The notes beneath the pieces were generated by a model, which worked only from the letters and a program-made list of their open reading frames with translations, searched no databases and was not told the origin of the DNA. DNA of 64,000 bases from Burkholderia contaminans (GTDB lineage Bacteria > Pseudomonadota > Gammaproteobacteria > Burkholderiales > Burkholderiaceae), in NCBI RefSeq assembly GCF_029633825.1, contig NZ_CP090640.1, forward strand, positions 3,100,001 through 3,164,000, written 5' to 3'. Shown here piece by piece: positions 17,347 to 28,094 of this stretch (position 1 is its first letter; the number at the start of each line of letters is the position of its first letter). Both the position numbers and the translations under genes were made by a program.

Positions 17347-20300
17347 GCGTTTCCTACGAAGAAGGCCGCTTCAACCTGTCGGCGTGGGCGCTGCGCCACC
17401 AGGCGCTGGTCGTCTACCTGATCGCGCTCGCGACGCTCGCGGGCATCCTTGCGTACACCCGCCTCGCGCAATCCGAAGACCCGCCGTTCACGTTCCGCGT
17501 GATGGTGATCCGCACGTTCTGGCCCGGCGCGACCGCGCGGCAGGTGCAGGAACAGGTCACCGACCGGATCGGCCGCAAGCTGCAGGAAACGCCGGCCATC
17601 GACTTCCTGCGCAGCTATTCGCGCCCCGGCGAATCGCTGATCTTCTTCACGATGAAGGATTCGGCGCCCGTGAAGGACGTGCCGGAGACCTGGTACCAGA
17701 TCCGCAAGAAGGTCGGCGACATCGGCTATACGCTTCCGCCCGGCGTGCAGGGCCCGTTCTTCAACGACGAATTCGGCGACGTCTACACCAACATCTGGAC
17801 ACTCGAAGGCGACGGCTTCACGCCCGCGCAGCTTCACGACTACGCGGACCAGCTGCGCACCGTGCTGCTGCGCGTGCCGGGTGTCGGCAAGGTCGACTAT
17901 TTCGGCGACCCCGGCGAGCGGATCTTCATCGAGGTCGACAACGCGCAGCTCACGCGCCTCGGCATCTCGCCGCAGCAGCTCGGGCAGGCGATCAACGCGC
18001 AGAACGACATCTCGTCGGCCGGCACGCTGACGACCGCCGACGATCGCGTGTTCGTGCGGCCGAGCGGCCAGTTCGACAACGTCGACGCGATCGCCGGCAC
18101 GTTGATCCGCATCAACGGCCGCACGTTCCGGCTCGGCGATCTCGCGACGGTGAAGCGCGGCTACGACGATCCGCAAGTCACGCAGATGCGAGCGAACGGC
18201 AAAGCCGTGCTCGGCATCGGCGTCACGATGCAGCCGGGCGGCGACGTGATCCGGCTCGGCAAGGCGCTCGACGCGGAATCGAAGGACCTGCAGGCGCAAC
18301 TGCCGGCCGGCCTCAAGCTGACGCTGGTGTCGAGCATGCCGCATGCGGTCGCGCATTCGGTCGACGACTTCCTCGAAGCCGTCGCGGAAGCCGTCGCGAT
18401 CGTGCTGGTCGTGAGCCTCGTGTCGCTCGGCCTGCGCACCGGGATGGTGGTCGTGATCTCGATTCCGGTCGTCCTCGCGGTCACCGCCCTCTTCATGTAC
18501 CTGTTCGACATCGGGCTGCACAAGGTGTCGCTCGGCACGCTCGTGCTCGCGCTCGGGCTGCTCGTCGACGATGCGATCATCGCGGTCGAGATGATGGCCG
18601 TGAAGCTCGAACAGGGTTACACCCGTGCACGCGCCGCCGCGTTCGCCTATACGAGCACCGCGTTCCCGATGCTGACGGGCACGCTCGTCACCGTGTCGGG
18701 CTTCCTGCCGATCGCGCTCGCGAAATCGAGCACCGGCGAATACACGCGCTCGATCTTCGAGGTGTCTGCGATCGCACTGATCGCGTCGTGGTTCGCGGCG
18801 GTCGTGCTGATCCCGCTGCTCGGCTTCCACCTGCTGCCCGAGCGCAAGCGGCAGGCACACGAGGCGCACCTGCCCGACGACCACGAGCACGACATCTACG
18901 ACACGCGTTTCTACCGGCGGCTGCGCGGCTGGATCGACTGGTGCATCGAACGGCGCTTCGTCGTGCTGCTGATCACGGGCGCGCTTTTCGTCGTCGCGCT
19001 GATGGGCTTCACGCTCGTGCCGCAGCAGTTCTTCCCGAGTTCCGATCGCCCCGAGCTGCTGGTCGATCTGCGGCTGCCGGAAGGCGCGTCGTTCGCGGCG
19101 ACGCTGCGCGAGACCGAACGCCTCGAGAAGGTGATCGACAAGCGCCCCGAGATCGATCATTCGGTGAACTTCGTCGGCAGCGGCGCGCCGCGCTTCTACC
19201 TGCCGCTCGACCAGCAGCTTCAGTTGCCGAACTTCGCGCAGTTCGTGATCACCGCGAAATCGGTGAAGGACCGCGAAAAGCTGGCGACCTGGCTCGAAAC
19301 CACGCTGCGCGACAGGTTCCCTGCCGTGCGCTGGCGCCTGTCGCGGCTCGAGAACGGCCCGCCGGTCGGCTATCCGGTGCAGTTCCGCGTGAGCGGCGAC
19401 AGCATCGCGACGGTCCGCTCGATCGCCGAGAAAGTCGCGGCGACGATGCGCGGCGACGCGCGCACGGTCAACGTGCAATTCGACTGGGACGAGCCGGCCG
19501 AGCGCTCGGTGCGCTTCGAGATCGACCAGAAGAAGGCACGCGAGCTGAACGTCACGTCGCAGGACGTGTCGAGCTTCCTCGCGATGACGCTGTCCGGCAC
19601 GACCGTCACGCAGTACCGCGAGCGCGACAAGCTGATCGCGGTCGACCTGCGCGCGCCGCGGGCGGATCGTGTCGATCCGGAGAAGCTCGCCGGCCTCGCG
19701 CTGCCGACCCCGAACGGCCCGGTGCCGCTCGGCTCGCTCGGCCGCTTCAAGCCGACGCTCGAATACGGCGTCGTGTGGGAGCGCGACCGCCAGCCCACCA
19801 TCACCGTGCAGTCGGACGTGCGCGCCGGCGCGCAGGGCATCGACGTCACGCATGCGGTCGATGCGAAGCTGAACGACTTGCGCGCGCAGTTGCCGGTCGG
19901 CTATCAGATCAACATCGGCGGCTCGGTCGAGGAAAGCGCGAAGGCGCAGAAGTCGATCAACGCGCAGATGCCGCTGATGGCGATCGCCGTGTTCACGCTG
20001 CTGATGATCCAGCTGCAGAGCTTCTCGCGCGTGCTGATGGTCGTGCTGACCGCGCCGCTCGGGCTGATCGGCGTGGTCGCCACGCTGCTGCTGTTCGGCC
20101 AGCCGTTCGGCTTCGTCGCGATGCTCGGCGTGATCGCGATGTTCGGGATCATCATGCGCAACTCGGTGATCCTCGTCGACCAGATCGAGCAGGACATCGC
20201 GGTCGGCCACCGTCGCATCGACGCGATCATCGGCGCGACCGTGCGGCGGTTCCGCCCGATCACGCTGACGGCTGCGGCCGCCGTGCTCGCGCTGATCCCG

Positions 20301-20489
20301 CTGCTGCGCTCGAACTTCTTCGGGCCGATGGCGACCGCGCTGATGGGCGGCATCACGAGCGCGACCGTCCTGACGCTGTTCTACCTGCCCGCGCTGTATG
20401 CGACGTGGTTCCGCGTGAAGCGCGACGAACGCGACCCGCAGGACGGCCCGCCGCCTGGCGGCACGCCTGCCGCGTCGTCGGGAGCCTGA
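17343..20489 (+). CDS. RND efflux inner-membrane transporter
   Basis: This 1048-residue pump has the usual RND plan of a first helix (about residues 20-37), a large periplasmic loop, helices 2-6, a second loop, and helices 8-12. RND motifs include the FWPGATARQVQEQV entry region and the LGLLVDDAIIAVEMM helix with paired aspartates, which serve proton relay. MFGIIMRNSVILVDQIEQD lies in the C-terminal half. The GTG at 17343 overlaps the previous stop (GTGA). The sequence looks more like the broad AcrB/MexF-related family of small-molecule pumps than heavy-metal CzcA types. Substrate is unknown. Confidence 0.92.
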   Translation: MSVSYEEGRFNLSAWALRHQALVVYLIALATLAGILAYTRLAQSEDPPFTFRVMVIRTFWPGATARQVQEQVTDRIGRKLQETPAIDFLRSYSRPGESLIFFTMKDSAPVKDVPETWYQIRKKVGDIGYTLPPGVQGPFFNDEFGDVYTNIWTLEGDGFTPAQLHDYADQLRTVLLRVPGVGKVDYFGDPGERIFIEVDNAQLTRLGISPQQLGQAINAQNDISSAGTLTTADDRVFVRPSGQFDNVDAIAGTLIRINGRTFRLGDLATVKRGYDDPQVTQMRANGKAVLGIGVTMQPGGDVIRLGKALDAESKDLQAQLPAGLKLTLVSSMPHAVAHSVDDFLEAVAEAVAIVLVVSLVSLGLRTGMVVVISIPVVLAVTALFMYLFDIGLHKVSLGTLVLALGLLVDDAIIAVEMMAVKLEQGYTRARAAAFAYTSTAFPMLTGTLVTVSGFLPIALAKSSTGEYTRSIFEVSAIALIASWFAAVVLIPLLGFHLLPERKRQAHEAHLPDDHEHDIYDTRFYRRLRGWIDWCIERRFVVLLITGALFVVALMGFTLVPQQFFPSSDRPELLVDLRLPEGASFAATLRETERLEKVIDKRPEIDHSVNFVGSGAPRFYLPLDQQLQLPNFAQFVITAKSVKDREKLATWLETTLRDRFPAVRWRLSRLENGPPVGYPVQFRVSGDSIATVRSIAEKVAATMRGDARTVNVQFDWDEPAERSVRFEIDQKKARELNVTSQDVSSFLAMTLSGTTVTQYRERDKLIAVDLRAPRADRVDPEKLAGLALPTPNGPVPLGSLGRFKPTLEYGVVWERDRQPTITVQSDVRAGAQGIDVTHAVDAKLNDLRAQLPVGYQINIGGSVEESAKAQKSINAQMPLMAIAVFTLLMIQLQSFSRVLMVVLTAPLGLIGVVATLLLFGQPFGFVAMLGVIAMFGIIMRNSVILVDQIEQDIAVGHRRIDAIIGATVRRFRPITLTAAAAVLALIPLLRSNFFGPMATALMGGITSATVLTLFYLPALYATWFRVKRDERDPQDGPPPGGTPAASSGA

Positions 20490-20491
20490 CC

Positions 20492-22063
20492 ATGGATCGA
20501 TCGATGAACCTGAAAACACAAGCCGTGCGGGCACTCGCGGTGGCGAGCCTCACCGGCCCGCTTGCGGGTTGCGCGTGGTTCGCGCCGAGCGGCGAGCCGC
20601 CCGCGATGCCGTCGCCCGCGCACTATGGCGCCACACCGCAAGTCCAGCAGACCGTGGCCGCGCAAGGCGTCACGCAGCAGTTCGAAGTCGGGGCAAAACC
20701 GGTGCCCGACTGGTGGAAGCAGTACCGCTCCGACGCACTGAACGCGCTCGTCGACGAAGGGCTGCGCAACAGCCCGACGCTGAGCGCGGCATCCCACTCG
20801 CTCGATGCCGCGCGTGAACAGTTGCGCGGGCAGATCGGCAGCTCGATGCTGCCGTCGATCGACGCGGGCGGCCAGGCCACGCGCCAGCGCGCGCTCGGCG
20901 TGCCGATTCCCGCGCTCGGCGCGCCGACGCTGCTGTACGACACATTCGTCGGGCAGTTGCAGGCGAGCTACACGATCGACCTGTTCGGCGCGTCGCGTTT
21001 CGCGAACCGTGCGCTGGCGCGCCGCGTCGACGTCAGCGCATTCCAGCTCGAATCCGCACGGCGCGCGCTGGCCGCGAACATCGTCACCGCGTCGATCACG
21101 GTGTCGGTGCTGAATGCGCAGATCAATACGACCGAGCGGCTCGTCGCGCTCGCCAACGACCAGGCGCACGATGCCGAACGCCGCTACGCACTCGGCTCCG
21201 CGTCGCGCAGCGACGCGCTGAACGCGCGGCAAAGCGCCGACACGTTCGCGGCGAGCCTGCCCGCACTGCGCCAGCAGCGCGACTCGGCGCGCCATGCGCT
21301 CGCGGTGCTGGTCGGCCGCACGCCCGACCAGCCGCCGGCCGATCTCACCCTTGCCGACCTGCACCTGCCCGAGCAAGTGCCCGTCGTCGTGCCGTCGGAC
21401 CTGCTGCAAAGCCGCCCGGACATCCAGGCGGCCGACGCCGGGCTGAAGGCGGCCGCGGCCGAAGTGGGCCTCGCGACCGCGCAGATGTTCCCGCAGTTGT
21501 CGCTGTCGGCCGCGATGGGCAAAGGCGGCTTCAGCTGGCCGACGATGCTGTCCGGCGCCGGCGCGATCTGGAACGTCGGCGCGTCGCTGAGCCAGCCGAT
21601 CTTCCATGGCGGCGCGCTGCTCGCGCAGCGCCGCGCGGCGAAGGCGACCTACGAGGCCGCCGTCGACCAGTACAAACAGGCCGTGCTCGGCGCGTTCCAG
21701 AACGTCGCCGATTCGCTCGCGGCGCTCGAGCACGATGCGGAGGCGCTCGACGCGTCGTCCCGCGCCGCGCTGTCCGCGCGCGGCGCGTACGACGACGCGG
21801 CGGCCCGCGTGCGGCTCGGCGCGCTGCCGCCGTCGGCCGCGCGCGCCAGCGAGCTGCAGTATCGCAACGCGCGGCTCGACGAGATCCGCTCGACCGGCGC
21901 GCGATTCGCGGATACCGCGCGGCTTTACCGGGCGATGGGCACGCCGCCGGTCGACCAACCCGGCCAGCCCGGCAAGACCGACAAGTCGGCCGACGCGTCC
22001 GCTGCCGGCCAGCAGGCGCGCGCCGCCGGCGCCGGCGCCGACACCCCGCCTTCGCCGCAATAA
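20492..22063 (+). CDS. RND efflux outer-membrane channel lipoprotein (NodT/OprM family)
   Basis: This 523-residue outer-membrane factor has a lipoprotein signal (LTGPLAGCAWF). Two OEP repeats follow, with the WWKQYRSDALNALVDEGL opening and the conserved PDIQAADAGLKAAAAEVGLATAQMFPQLSLS segment (cut here by description across about residues 305-335). The C-terminal tail after about residue 485 is a low-complexity Gly/Ala/Gln/Pro region not typical of the family. ATG 20492 has GGGAG at 8 bases; a second in-frame ATG lies 12 bases on. It completes the TetR-controlled tripartite efflux operon. Confidence 0.9.
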   Translation: MDRSMNLKTQAVRALAVASLTGPLAGCAWFAPSGEPPAMPSPAHYGATPQVQQTVAAQGVTQQFEVGAKPVPDWWKQYRSDALNALVDEGLRNSPTLSAASHSLDAAREQLRGQIGSSMLPSIDAGGQATRQRALGVPIPALGAPTLLYDTFVGQLQASYTIDLFGASRFANRALARRVDVSAFQLESARRALAANIVTASITVSVLNAQINTTERLVALANDQAHDAERRYALGSASRSDALNARQSADTFAASLPALRQQRDSARHALAVLVGRTPDQPPADLTLADLHLPEQVPVVVPSDLLQSRPDIQAADAGLKAAAAEVGLATAQMFPQLSLSAAMGKGGFSWPTMLSGAGAIWNVGASLSQPIFHGGALLAQRRAAKATYEAAVDQYKQAVLGAFQNVADSLAALEHDAEALDASSRAALSARGAYDDAAARVRLGALPPSAARASELQYRNARLDEIRSTGARFADTARLYRAMGTPPVDQPGQPGKTDKSADASAAGQQARAAGAGADTPPSPQ

Positions 22064-22075
22064 GCCGGCCCTGCC

Positions 22076-22108
22076 ATCGGGTGCGCGGCATCCCGCCGCG
22101 CACCCGAT
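22076..22108 (+). terminator. Strong stem-loop after the efflux operon
   Basis: ATCGGGTGCGCGGC (22076-22089) pairs perfectly with GCCGCGCACCCGAT (22095-22108) around a 5-base loop. It starts 13 bases after the channel gene stop. There is no clear T run, so termination efficiency is uncertain. Confidence 0.55.
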
Positions 22109-22122
22109 TCCCGATCTTCCGC

Positions 22123-22153
22123 TTGACCCTCACGTAGCGTAACGTTCGAGACT
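22123..22153 (+). promoter_or_regulatory. Candidate MerR-type promoter with long spacer
   Basis: TTGACC (22123-22128) is followed by a partly symmetric stretch with ACGT at both sides (ACGTAGCGTAACGT, 22132-22145). A weak -10-like GAGACT follows at 19-base spacing (22148-22153). MerR activators act on such overlong spacers, and the MerR gene starts 29 bases later, suggesting autoregulation. Confidence 0.4.
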
Positions 22154-22181
22154 CCAGTGTGCGACCCGAATGGAGGAACGA

Positions 22182-23210
22182 ATGCGACTGAAAGTGGGAG
22201 AACTGGCGAAACGCAGCGGGCTGACCGTCCGCACGCTTCATCACTATCACGCGATCGGTCTGCTGACGCCTTCGGCGCGCGCCGATAACGGCTACCGGCT
22301 GTACGACCGCCACGACATCGCCCGGCTCCACCAGATCCAGGCGCTGCGTCGCTTCGGCCTGTCGCTCACCGAAATCGGCGACCACCTGAACCAGCCCGAC
22401 ACGCCGCTCGTCGAGATCGTCGCGAAGCAGATCGCGCTGCTCGACCGTCAGCTCGCGCAGACCGCGCAGCTGCGCGAGCGGCTCGTGAACCTGCATGCGC
22501 AGCTTGCCGCGGGCGCGGAGCCGGAGCTGGCCGATTGGCTCACCACACTGGAGTTAATGACCGTGTACGACAAATACTTTTCCGAGGAAGAACTCGCGCG
22601 CCTGCCGATGTACCAGAAGAGCCAGGCGGGCGACGCCGAATGGATCGCGCTCGTCGATGAGGTTCGCGCGCTGCACGACGCGGGCGTGCCCGCCGAGGAC
22701 GACCGCGCGCGTGCGCTCGCCGCCCGCTGGATGGCGCTGCTCGTGCGCGACACGAACAACGACCCGCGGCTGCTGGCGAAGCTGAACCTGATGCACGAAC
22801 ACGAACCGGCGATGCAGTCGAAGATCGGCATTTCGACCACGCTGCGCGACTATGTACTGCGCGCGTCGTCGGAAACCAAGATGCGGATCTTCGAGAAGTA
22901 TCTCGCGCCGGACGAGATCCGCTTCATGCGGGCGCACTACGGTGAAAGCGCGATGGCATGGCCACAACTGATGGGCGACGTGCGCGACGCGATCGATGCG
23001 GGCGCCAGGCCGGATTCGCCGGAAGGCCGCGCGCTCGCGCAGCGCTGGCTCACGCTGTTCTGCAGCTATGCCGGCACCGATCCGGCCACGCATGCGAAAT
23101 TCCGCCACGCGATGATGAACGAATCGTCGCTGACGAAGGATTCGTGGATCGACGACACGTTGATCGGCTTCGTGCGGGACGCGATGGCGCAGCTTGCGCC
23201 TGCGCGATGA
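22182..23210 (+). CDS. TipA-like MerR-family transcriptional activator
   Basis: This 342-residue protein has a MerR winged helix (VGELAKRSGLTVRTLHHYHAIGLL, residues 3-26) and the YRLYDRHDIARLHQIQALRRFGLSLTEI segment read in two parts. A coiled-coil dimerisation helix and a large C-terminal helical domain of TipAS type (about residues 125-335) follow. The domain shows the paired KYFSEEELARLPMY and RWMALL elements. The ATG at 22182 is preferred because GGAGGAA lies just upstream. An ATG at 22170 contains that site inside its own first codons. TipAS domains bind multidrug or peptide ligands. The gene follows a multidrug efflux operon but on its own apparent promoter. Confidence 0.85.
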   Translation: MRLKVGELAKRSGLTVRTLHHYHAIGLLTPSARADNGYRLYDRHDIARLHQIQALRRFGLSLTEIGDHLNQPDTPLVEIVAKQIALLDRQLAQTAQLRERLVNLHAQLAAGAEPELADWLTTLELMTVYDKYFSEEELARLPMYQKSQAGDAEWIALVDEVRALHDAGVPAEDDRARALAARWMALLVRDTNNDPRLLAKLNLMHEHEPAMQSKIGISTTLRDYVLRASSETKMRIFEKYLAPDEIRFMRAHYGESAMAWPQLMGDVRDAIDAGARPDSPEGRALAQRWLTLFCSYAGTDPATHAKFRHAMMNESSLTKDSWIDDTLIGFVRDAMAQLAPAR

Positions 23211-23241
23211 ACCCGTTGAGCGCGTTGAGCGCATGACGGTG

Positions 23242-23277
23242 CGGGCGGCAGGCGCGTTTTCTGCCTGCCGCCCGTTT
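23242..23277 (+). terminator. Terminator after the MerR gene
   Basis: CGGGCGGCAGGC (23242-23253) pairs with GCCTGCCGCCCG (23263-23274) around a 9-base loop and is followed by TTT. It lies between two convergent genes, so it may serve mainly the plus strand. Confidence 0.6.
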
Positions 23278-24002
23278 CACCATTTGCAGCCCGTGTCGCG
23301 AACCGCATCCAGTGCGAGCATCGGCAATGCCAGCAGGCCGGCGCCCGAATACGCGTGCTGGCAGTCGGCGCGACGGGCATCCGACATGCCGTCGGCGAGC
23401 CGCGCATCGACGGTGTCGCGGCGCGCTGCCAAGCCGCCGGACGACGCCCCCAATGCACCAACCGCGGCCTGCGCCGGACTGCGCGTGCGCGCCACCGCCT
23501 GCCGAGCGCCGATCGCGTCCAGATCGCGGCGCCAGTCGAGATCGGGGCCCGAGCCTGATGCGGTCTCAGGATGGTTGTCGGATCGGTCCGCGATCGACCC
23601 GGCGGATGTTTCGCGTTGCCGATGCGAAACGCCCCGTGCATCCAAAGGCGACCGCATCGTCATGCGCGACGTTGCAATCGCGGCGGATCGTTGCGTCGAA
23701 CGCCCGGCGTTGTCGACACCGCGCCCGCCTGCGGCCGGGCCCGCTCGTCCGGCGTCACGCGCGCTCGCCACCGGCGCCGGCGCCGGCCGCGCGGGAATCA
23801 GCTCGACACGCAGCGCGATCCGGGGCGGTGTTCCAGCGTTCGCGCCGGCCGCCGTCGACGCCCGCTGCAGCAGGAACCATCCGAGCAGGTGAATCGACAA
23901 GGAAGCGGCAACGGCCAGCGCGACGACGCGCGACCTGCGGCGCCCCGCTACTTCGGCACCTGCCGGTTGCGACGTGTCAGTCCGGCTCGCCGACGCCGTC
24001 AT
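23277..24002 (-). CDS. Unidentified single-pass membrane protein
   Basis: This 241-residue protein has a basic N-terminus, one membrane helix at about residues 26-44 (VVALAVAASLSIHLLGWFLL) and a long Arg/Ala/Ser-rich external part of low complexity. That shape resembles the N-terminus of TonB-like proteins, but no TonB C-terminal domain is present. The last 35 residues contain two cysteines (ADCQHAY and the C-terminal GCKW). The start overlaps the end of the XRE gene by 26 bases and has no good ribosome site. The frame is plausible as a gene, but its function is unknown. Confidence 0.55.
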   Translation of the reverse strand: MTASASRTDTSQPAGAEVAGRRRSRVVALAVAASLSIHLLGWFLLQRASTAAGANAGTPPRIALRVELIPARPAPAPVASARDAGRAGPAAGGRGVDNAGRSTQRSAAIATSRMTMRSPLDARGVSHRQRETSAGSIADRSDNHPETASGSGPDLDWRRDLDAIGARQAVARTRSPAQAAVGALGASSGGLAARRDTVDARLADGMSDARRADCQHAYSGAGLLALPMLALDAVRDTGCKW

Positions 24003-24201
24003 CGCTGAACGCGAGCAGGTCGCCGGGCTGGCAGTCGAGATAGCGGCAGATCGCCTCGAGCGTCGCGAAACGGATGCCCTTGACCTTCCCTTGCTTGAGC
24101 AGCGACAGGTTCTGTTCGGTGATGCCGACGGCTGCGGCGAGATCCTTCGAGCGGACCTTGCGCGTCGCGAGCATCACATCGAGCTTGACTACGATCGTCA
24201 T
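23977..24201 (-). CDS. Small XRE-family helix-turn-helix regulator
   Basis: This 74-residue protein is essentially one Cro/CI-type helix-turn-helix domain (RKVRSKDLAAAVGITEQNLS, about residues 14-33). The C-terminal segment YLDCQPGDLLAFSDD is typical of the YozG/YdaS-like small regulators. The ATG at 24201 gives MTIVVKLDVMLATRKV, the usual start of this group. It follows the DUF2975 membrane gene by 8 bases. These two are commonly paired, so the pair probably forms a functional unit. Confidence 0.82.
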   Translation of the reverse strand: MTIVVKLDVMLATRKVRSKDLAAAVGITEQNLSLLKQGKVKGIRFATLEAICRYLDCQPGDLLAFSDDGVGEPD

Positions 24202-24209
24202 CACGCGCC

Positions 24210-24770
24210 TCAGACGAACTGCCGATGCTCGGCGTCGAGCTCGCTCGCCTGCCGGAGAATGTGCGCGATGATCGCGATACAGGCCGCGGTGAACAGCGCA
24301 ACGACGTACGGCAGACCGAAACTGATGCTGACCATGCGCTGGCCGACCGGTTCGAGCATCGTCGCCCAGACGGTGAGCAACGGCTCGCATACGACGCTCA
24401 GCAGCACCCACAGGCCGATCGCACGCCCCGTCTTGCCGAGATGGCCGGCGGCTCGCACCGAGAAATAGTCGCGGCGTGCGTACGTACGGAACAGCGCGCG
24501 CAGATGACGAAGGCCGTTTGCCAGCGCAATGAGCGGCACGCTCGACAACAGGATACCCACCGCCTTCTGCCACCACGGGAACGCGGCGACATCGACGTGC
24601 AGGTCGGTCAACACCGTATTGGAGATGCCGAATACGAAACCGGGACCCGAGGCCCCGTTCAGCGACGGAAACAGCCAGCACGCAGCGTTGAGCACCATCA
24701 TGCCGACGATGAACCCCAGCGTGACGGTGGCCATCTGCTGGCTGATACGGGCGATGCGATCGGAATGCAT
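24210..24770 (-). CDS. DUF2975-family membrane protein
   Basis: This 186-residue protein has four predicted membrane helices (about residues 14-36, 68-88, 115-135 and 150-172). Its order and the middle YARRDYFSVRAAGHLGKTG segment fit the DUF2975 family. It lies immediately upstream of the small XRE regulator on the same strand. The family function is unknown. The gap upstream (24771-24925) is AT-richer than average and probably holds the promoter. Confidence 0.78.
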   Translation of the reverse strand: MHSDRIARISQQMATVTLGFIVGMMVLNAACWLFPSLNGASGPGFVFGISNTVLTDLHVDVAAFPWWQKAVGILLSSVPLIALANGLRHLRALFRTYARRDYFSVRAAGHLGKTGRAIGLWVLLSVVCEPLLTVWATMLEPVGQRMVSISFGLPYVVALFTAACIAIIAHILRQASELDAEHRQFV

Positions 24771-24925
24771 GAGGGGACCTCGACGACAAATGAATGAGCG
24801 TCGATTGTACGTCGAAAATTATCGTAAAACGATAATTAATTGTCGTCTTGTTGTGATTTTTTATTGTGCGGCAGAATCAACCCGCATCACCGTGCCCGTA
24901 CCGCACGCAACGGCCGTGCATCCGC

Positions 24926-25450
24926 CTAGTCGTTGCGCACGCTGATCCCGCGCCAGCGCTTCGTCATGTAACGCAGAAACGCGGGCTGCGCCTTCAGGTC
25001 CGCGTTCGGCACGGGCGCCGCGCCGCCATCGACGAACTTGCCGTTGACCGTCACGGTTTCCTCGCCGCGCAGCACGTATTTCGTGCCCGCGTCGACCAGG
25101 AAATACTTGACCTGATCGGCGCTCACGTCGCCGCGGCAACCGATCCTGTACGCGAACAGGAACTGCTTGCGGCCGTTGCCGAGCAGGTCGCGCATTTCGA
25201 TCGACGCGGGCACGACGTCGAGGATCACGTCGACCGGGCATGCCTTCACGTAGTCCCGCACCGTCCAGTCGGGCCGGCCGTCGAGCGTCGCGGCGACCTT
25301 GAGCTCGACGTCGTCGCCGGACGTGGTTCTGGCGAGCGTCACCGCGTGCGCGCCGGCCGCATCGGTCCACGTGTAGTCTGCGGCGTGCGCCGGGTCGGCC
25401 AGCGCTGCGACGGCAAGCACCAGGCCATGCGAAAGGACATGTCTTTTCAT
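24926..25450 (-). CDS. Unidentified secreted/periplasmic protein
   Basis: This 174-residue protein has a signal peptide (MKRHVLSHGLVLAVAALADP, cleavage likely after AHA). The mature part shows two cysteines (KACPVDV and RIGCRGD) that could form a disulfide, and repeated beta-type segments. The ATG at 25450 begins the signal; a longer upstream frame has no support. I do not recognise the family. The gene ends 155 bases before the DUF2975 gene start. Confidence 0.65.
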   Translation of the reverse strand: MKRHVLSHGLVLAVAALADPAHAADYTWTDAAGAHAVTLARTTSGDDVELKVAATLDGRPDWTVRDYVKACPVDVILDVVPASIEMRDLLGNGRKQFLFAYRIGCRGDVSADQVKYFLVDAGTKYVLRGEETVTVNGKFVDGGAAPVPNADLKAQPAFLRYMTKRWRGISVRND

Positions 25451-25529
25451 CGGAAACGGGACAAGGACATCGAACGCGCCATTATCGGCAAAGCCGCTCT
25501 TCGCCGCCAGCCGCGCGCAGCATGCGCGC

Positions 25530-26927
<1,398 letters not shown>

Positions 26928-26950
26928 GCGGACGCTCGGTGAAGGGCAGC

Positions 26951-27007
26951 CTGGCGAACTGCCAGGCAGACTGCCAATTCTGCCACGACACTGCCAGATG
27001 TGGCAGT
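26951..27007. promoter_or_regulatory. Upstream activator sites: repeated CTGCCA elements
   Basis: CTGGC-GAACT-GCCAG (26951-26965) and CTGCCA-GATG-TGGCAG (26991-27006) are inverted repeats. Between them lie further direct ACTGCCA/TCTGCCA copies at 26958, 26970, 26979 and 26990. The cluster sits about 110-165 bases before the -24 element, the usual place for sigma-54 enhancer sites, and just upstream of the fisR start. Confidence 0.72.
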
Positions 27008-27114
27008 CCGCGTCGGCGACCGGATGCCGCCGACGCCCGCGCATCACGGCGGCCGCACCGAAAATCCGAGCGGAATCAAGTCCCTGGCAGATCGGCCGGG
27101 GCTGCGCTGCAACC

Positions 27115-27129
27115 TGGCACGCTTCTTGA
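27115..27129 (+). promoter_or_regulatory. Sigma-54 (-24/-12) promoter of the persulfide operon
   Basis: TGGCACG-CTTC-TTGA matches the RpoN consensus TGGCACG-N4-TTGC except for the last base. Spacing of the GG and G positions is right. It is 47 bases upstream of the dioxygenase GTG and is divergent from the fisR-like gene. Confidence 0.78.
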
Positions 27130-27175
27130 GTTACAGATCCCGATTGCACTTGCAGAACCCGATCGAGGACACCCC

Positions 27176-28060
27176 GTGAGCCATGCCACCACGCTGTCGG
27201 TCGAAGGCTTTTTCGACCCGGCGACCCACACCGTCAGCTATTTGCTACTCGATACCGCGAGCCGCGCGTGCGCGCTGATCGACAGCGTGCTCGACTACGA
27301 CCCCAAATCCGGCCGCACGAGCACGGCCAGCGCCGACCGGCTGATCGCCCGTGTCGCCGAACTCGGCGCCGACGTGCACTGGCTGCTGGAAACCCATGTG
27401 CACGCCGACCACCTGTCGGCCGCGCCGTACCTGAAGGAACACGTCGGCGGACAGATCGCGATCGGTTCGCACGTGCGCCGCGTGCAGCACGTGTTCGGCA
27501 CGCTGTTCAACGCAGGCCCCGGCTTCGCGCAGGACGGCCGCCAGTTCGACCGGCTGCTCGACGACGGCGACACGCTCGCGCTCGGCGCGCTGACGATCCG
27601 CGCGCTGCACACGCCGGGCCACACGCCCGCGTGCATGACCTACTGCGTCGACGACGCGGCGCAGCGCGCGGCATTCGTCGGCGACACGCTGTTCATGCCC
27701 GACTACGGCACGGCCCGCTGCGACTTCCCCGGCGGCGACGCGCGCACGCTGTACCGCTCGATCGCGCGCGTGCTCGGCCTGCCGCCCGACACGCGCCTGT
27801 ACCTGTGCCACGACTATCAGCCGGGCGGCCGCGACGTGCAGTTCGAGACGACCGTGGCCGAGCAGCGCCGCGCGAACGTGCACGTGAAGGACGGCGTGAC
27901 CGAGGACGATTTCGTCGCGATGCGCACCGCGCGCGACGCCACGCTCGCGATGCCCGTGCTGATGCTGCCGTCCGTGCAGGTCAACATGCGCGCCGGCCAC
28001 CTGCCCGAGCCCGAAGACAACGGCGTGCGCTACCTGAAGATCCCGCTCGACGCGATCTGA
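27176..28060 (+). CDS. Metallo-beta-lactamase-fold persulfide dioxygenase
   Basis: This 294-residue MBL-fold enzyme has the metal-binding [14 protein letters not shown] motif. Further conserved histidines are in [12 protein letters not shown], and [19 protein letters not shown] follows; this is the pattern of ETHE1/Blh-type sulfur dioxygenases. The GTG at 27176 has GAGGA 6 bases upstream. The expected reaction is O2-dependent oxidation of glutathione persulfide to sulfite. The next gene is an SQR fusion that would supply the persulfide, and a sulfite exporter follows. Together with the sigma-54 control this supports the assignment. Confidence 0.87.
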   Translation: MSHATTLSVEGFFDPATHTVSYLLLDTASRACALIDSVLDYDPKSGRTSTASADRLIARVAELGADVHWLLETHVHADHLSAAPYLKEHVGGQIAIGSHVRRVQHVFGTLFNAGPGFAQDGRQFDRLLDDGDTLALGALTIRALHTPGHTPACMTYCVDDAAQRAAFVGDTLFMPDYGTARCDFPGGDARTLYRSIARVLGLPPDTRLYLCHDYQPGGRDVQFETTVAEQRRANVHVKDGVTEDDFVAMRTARDATLAMPVLMLPSVQVNMRAGHLPEPEDNGVRYLKIPLDAI

Positions 28061-28094
28061 GCGACACGCCCCGCCCCATCCGGAGAACCCCGAC

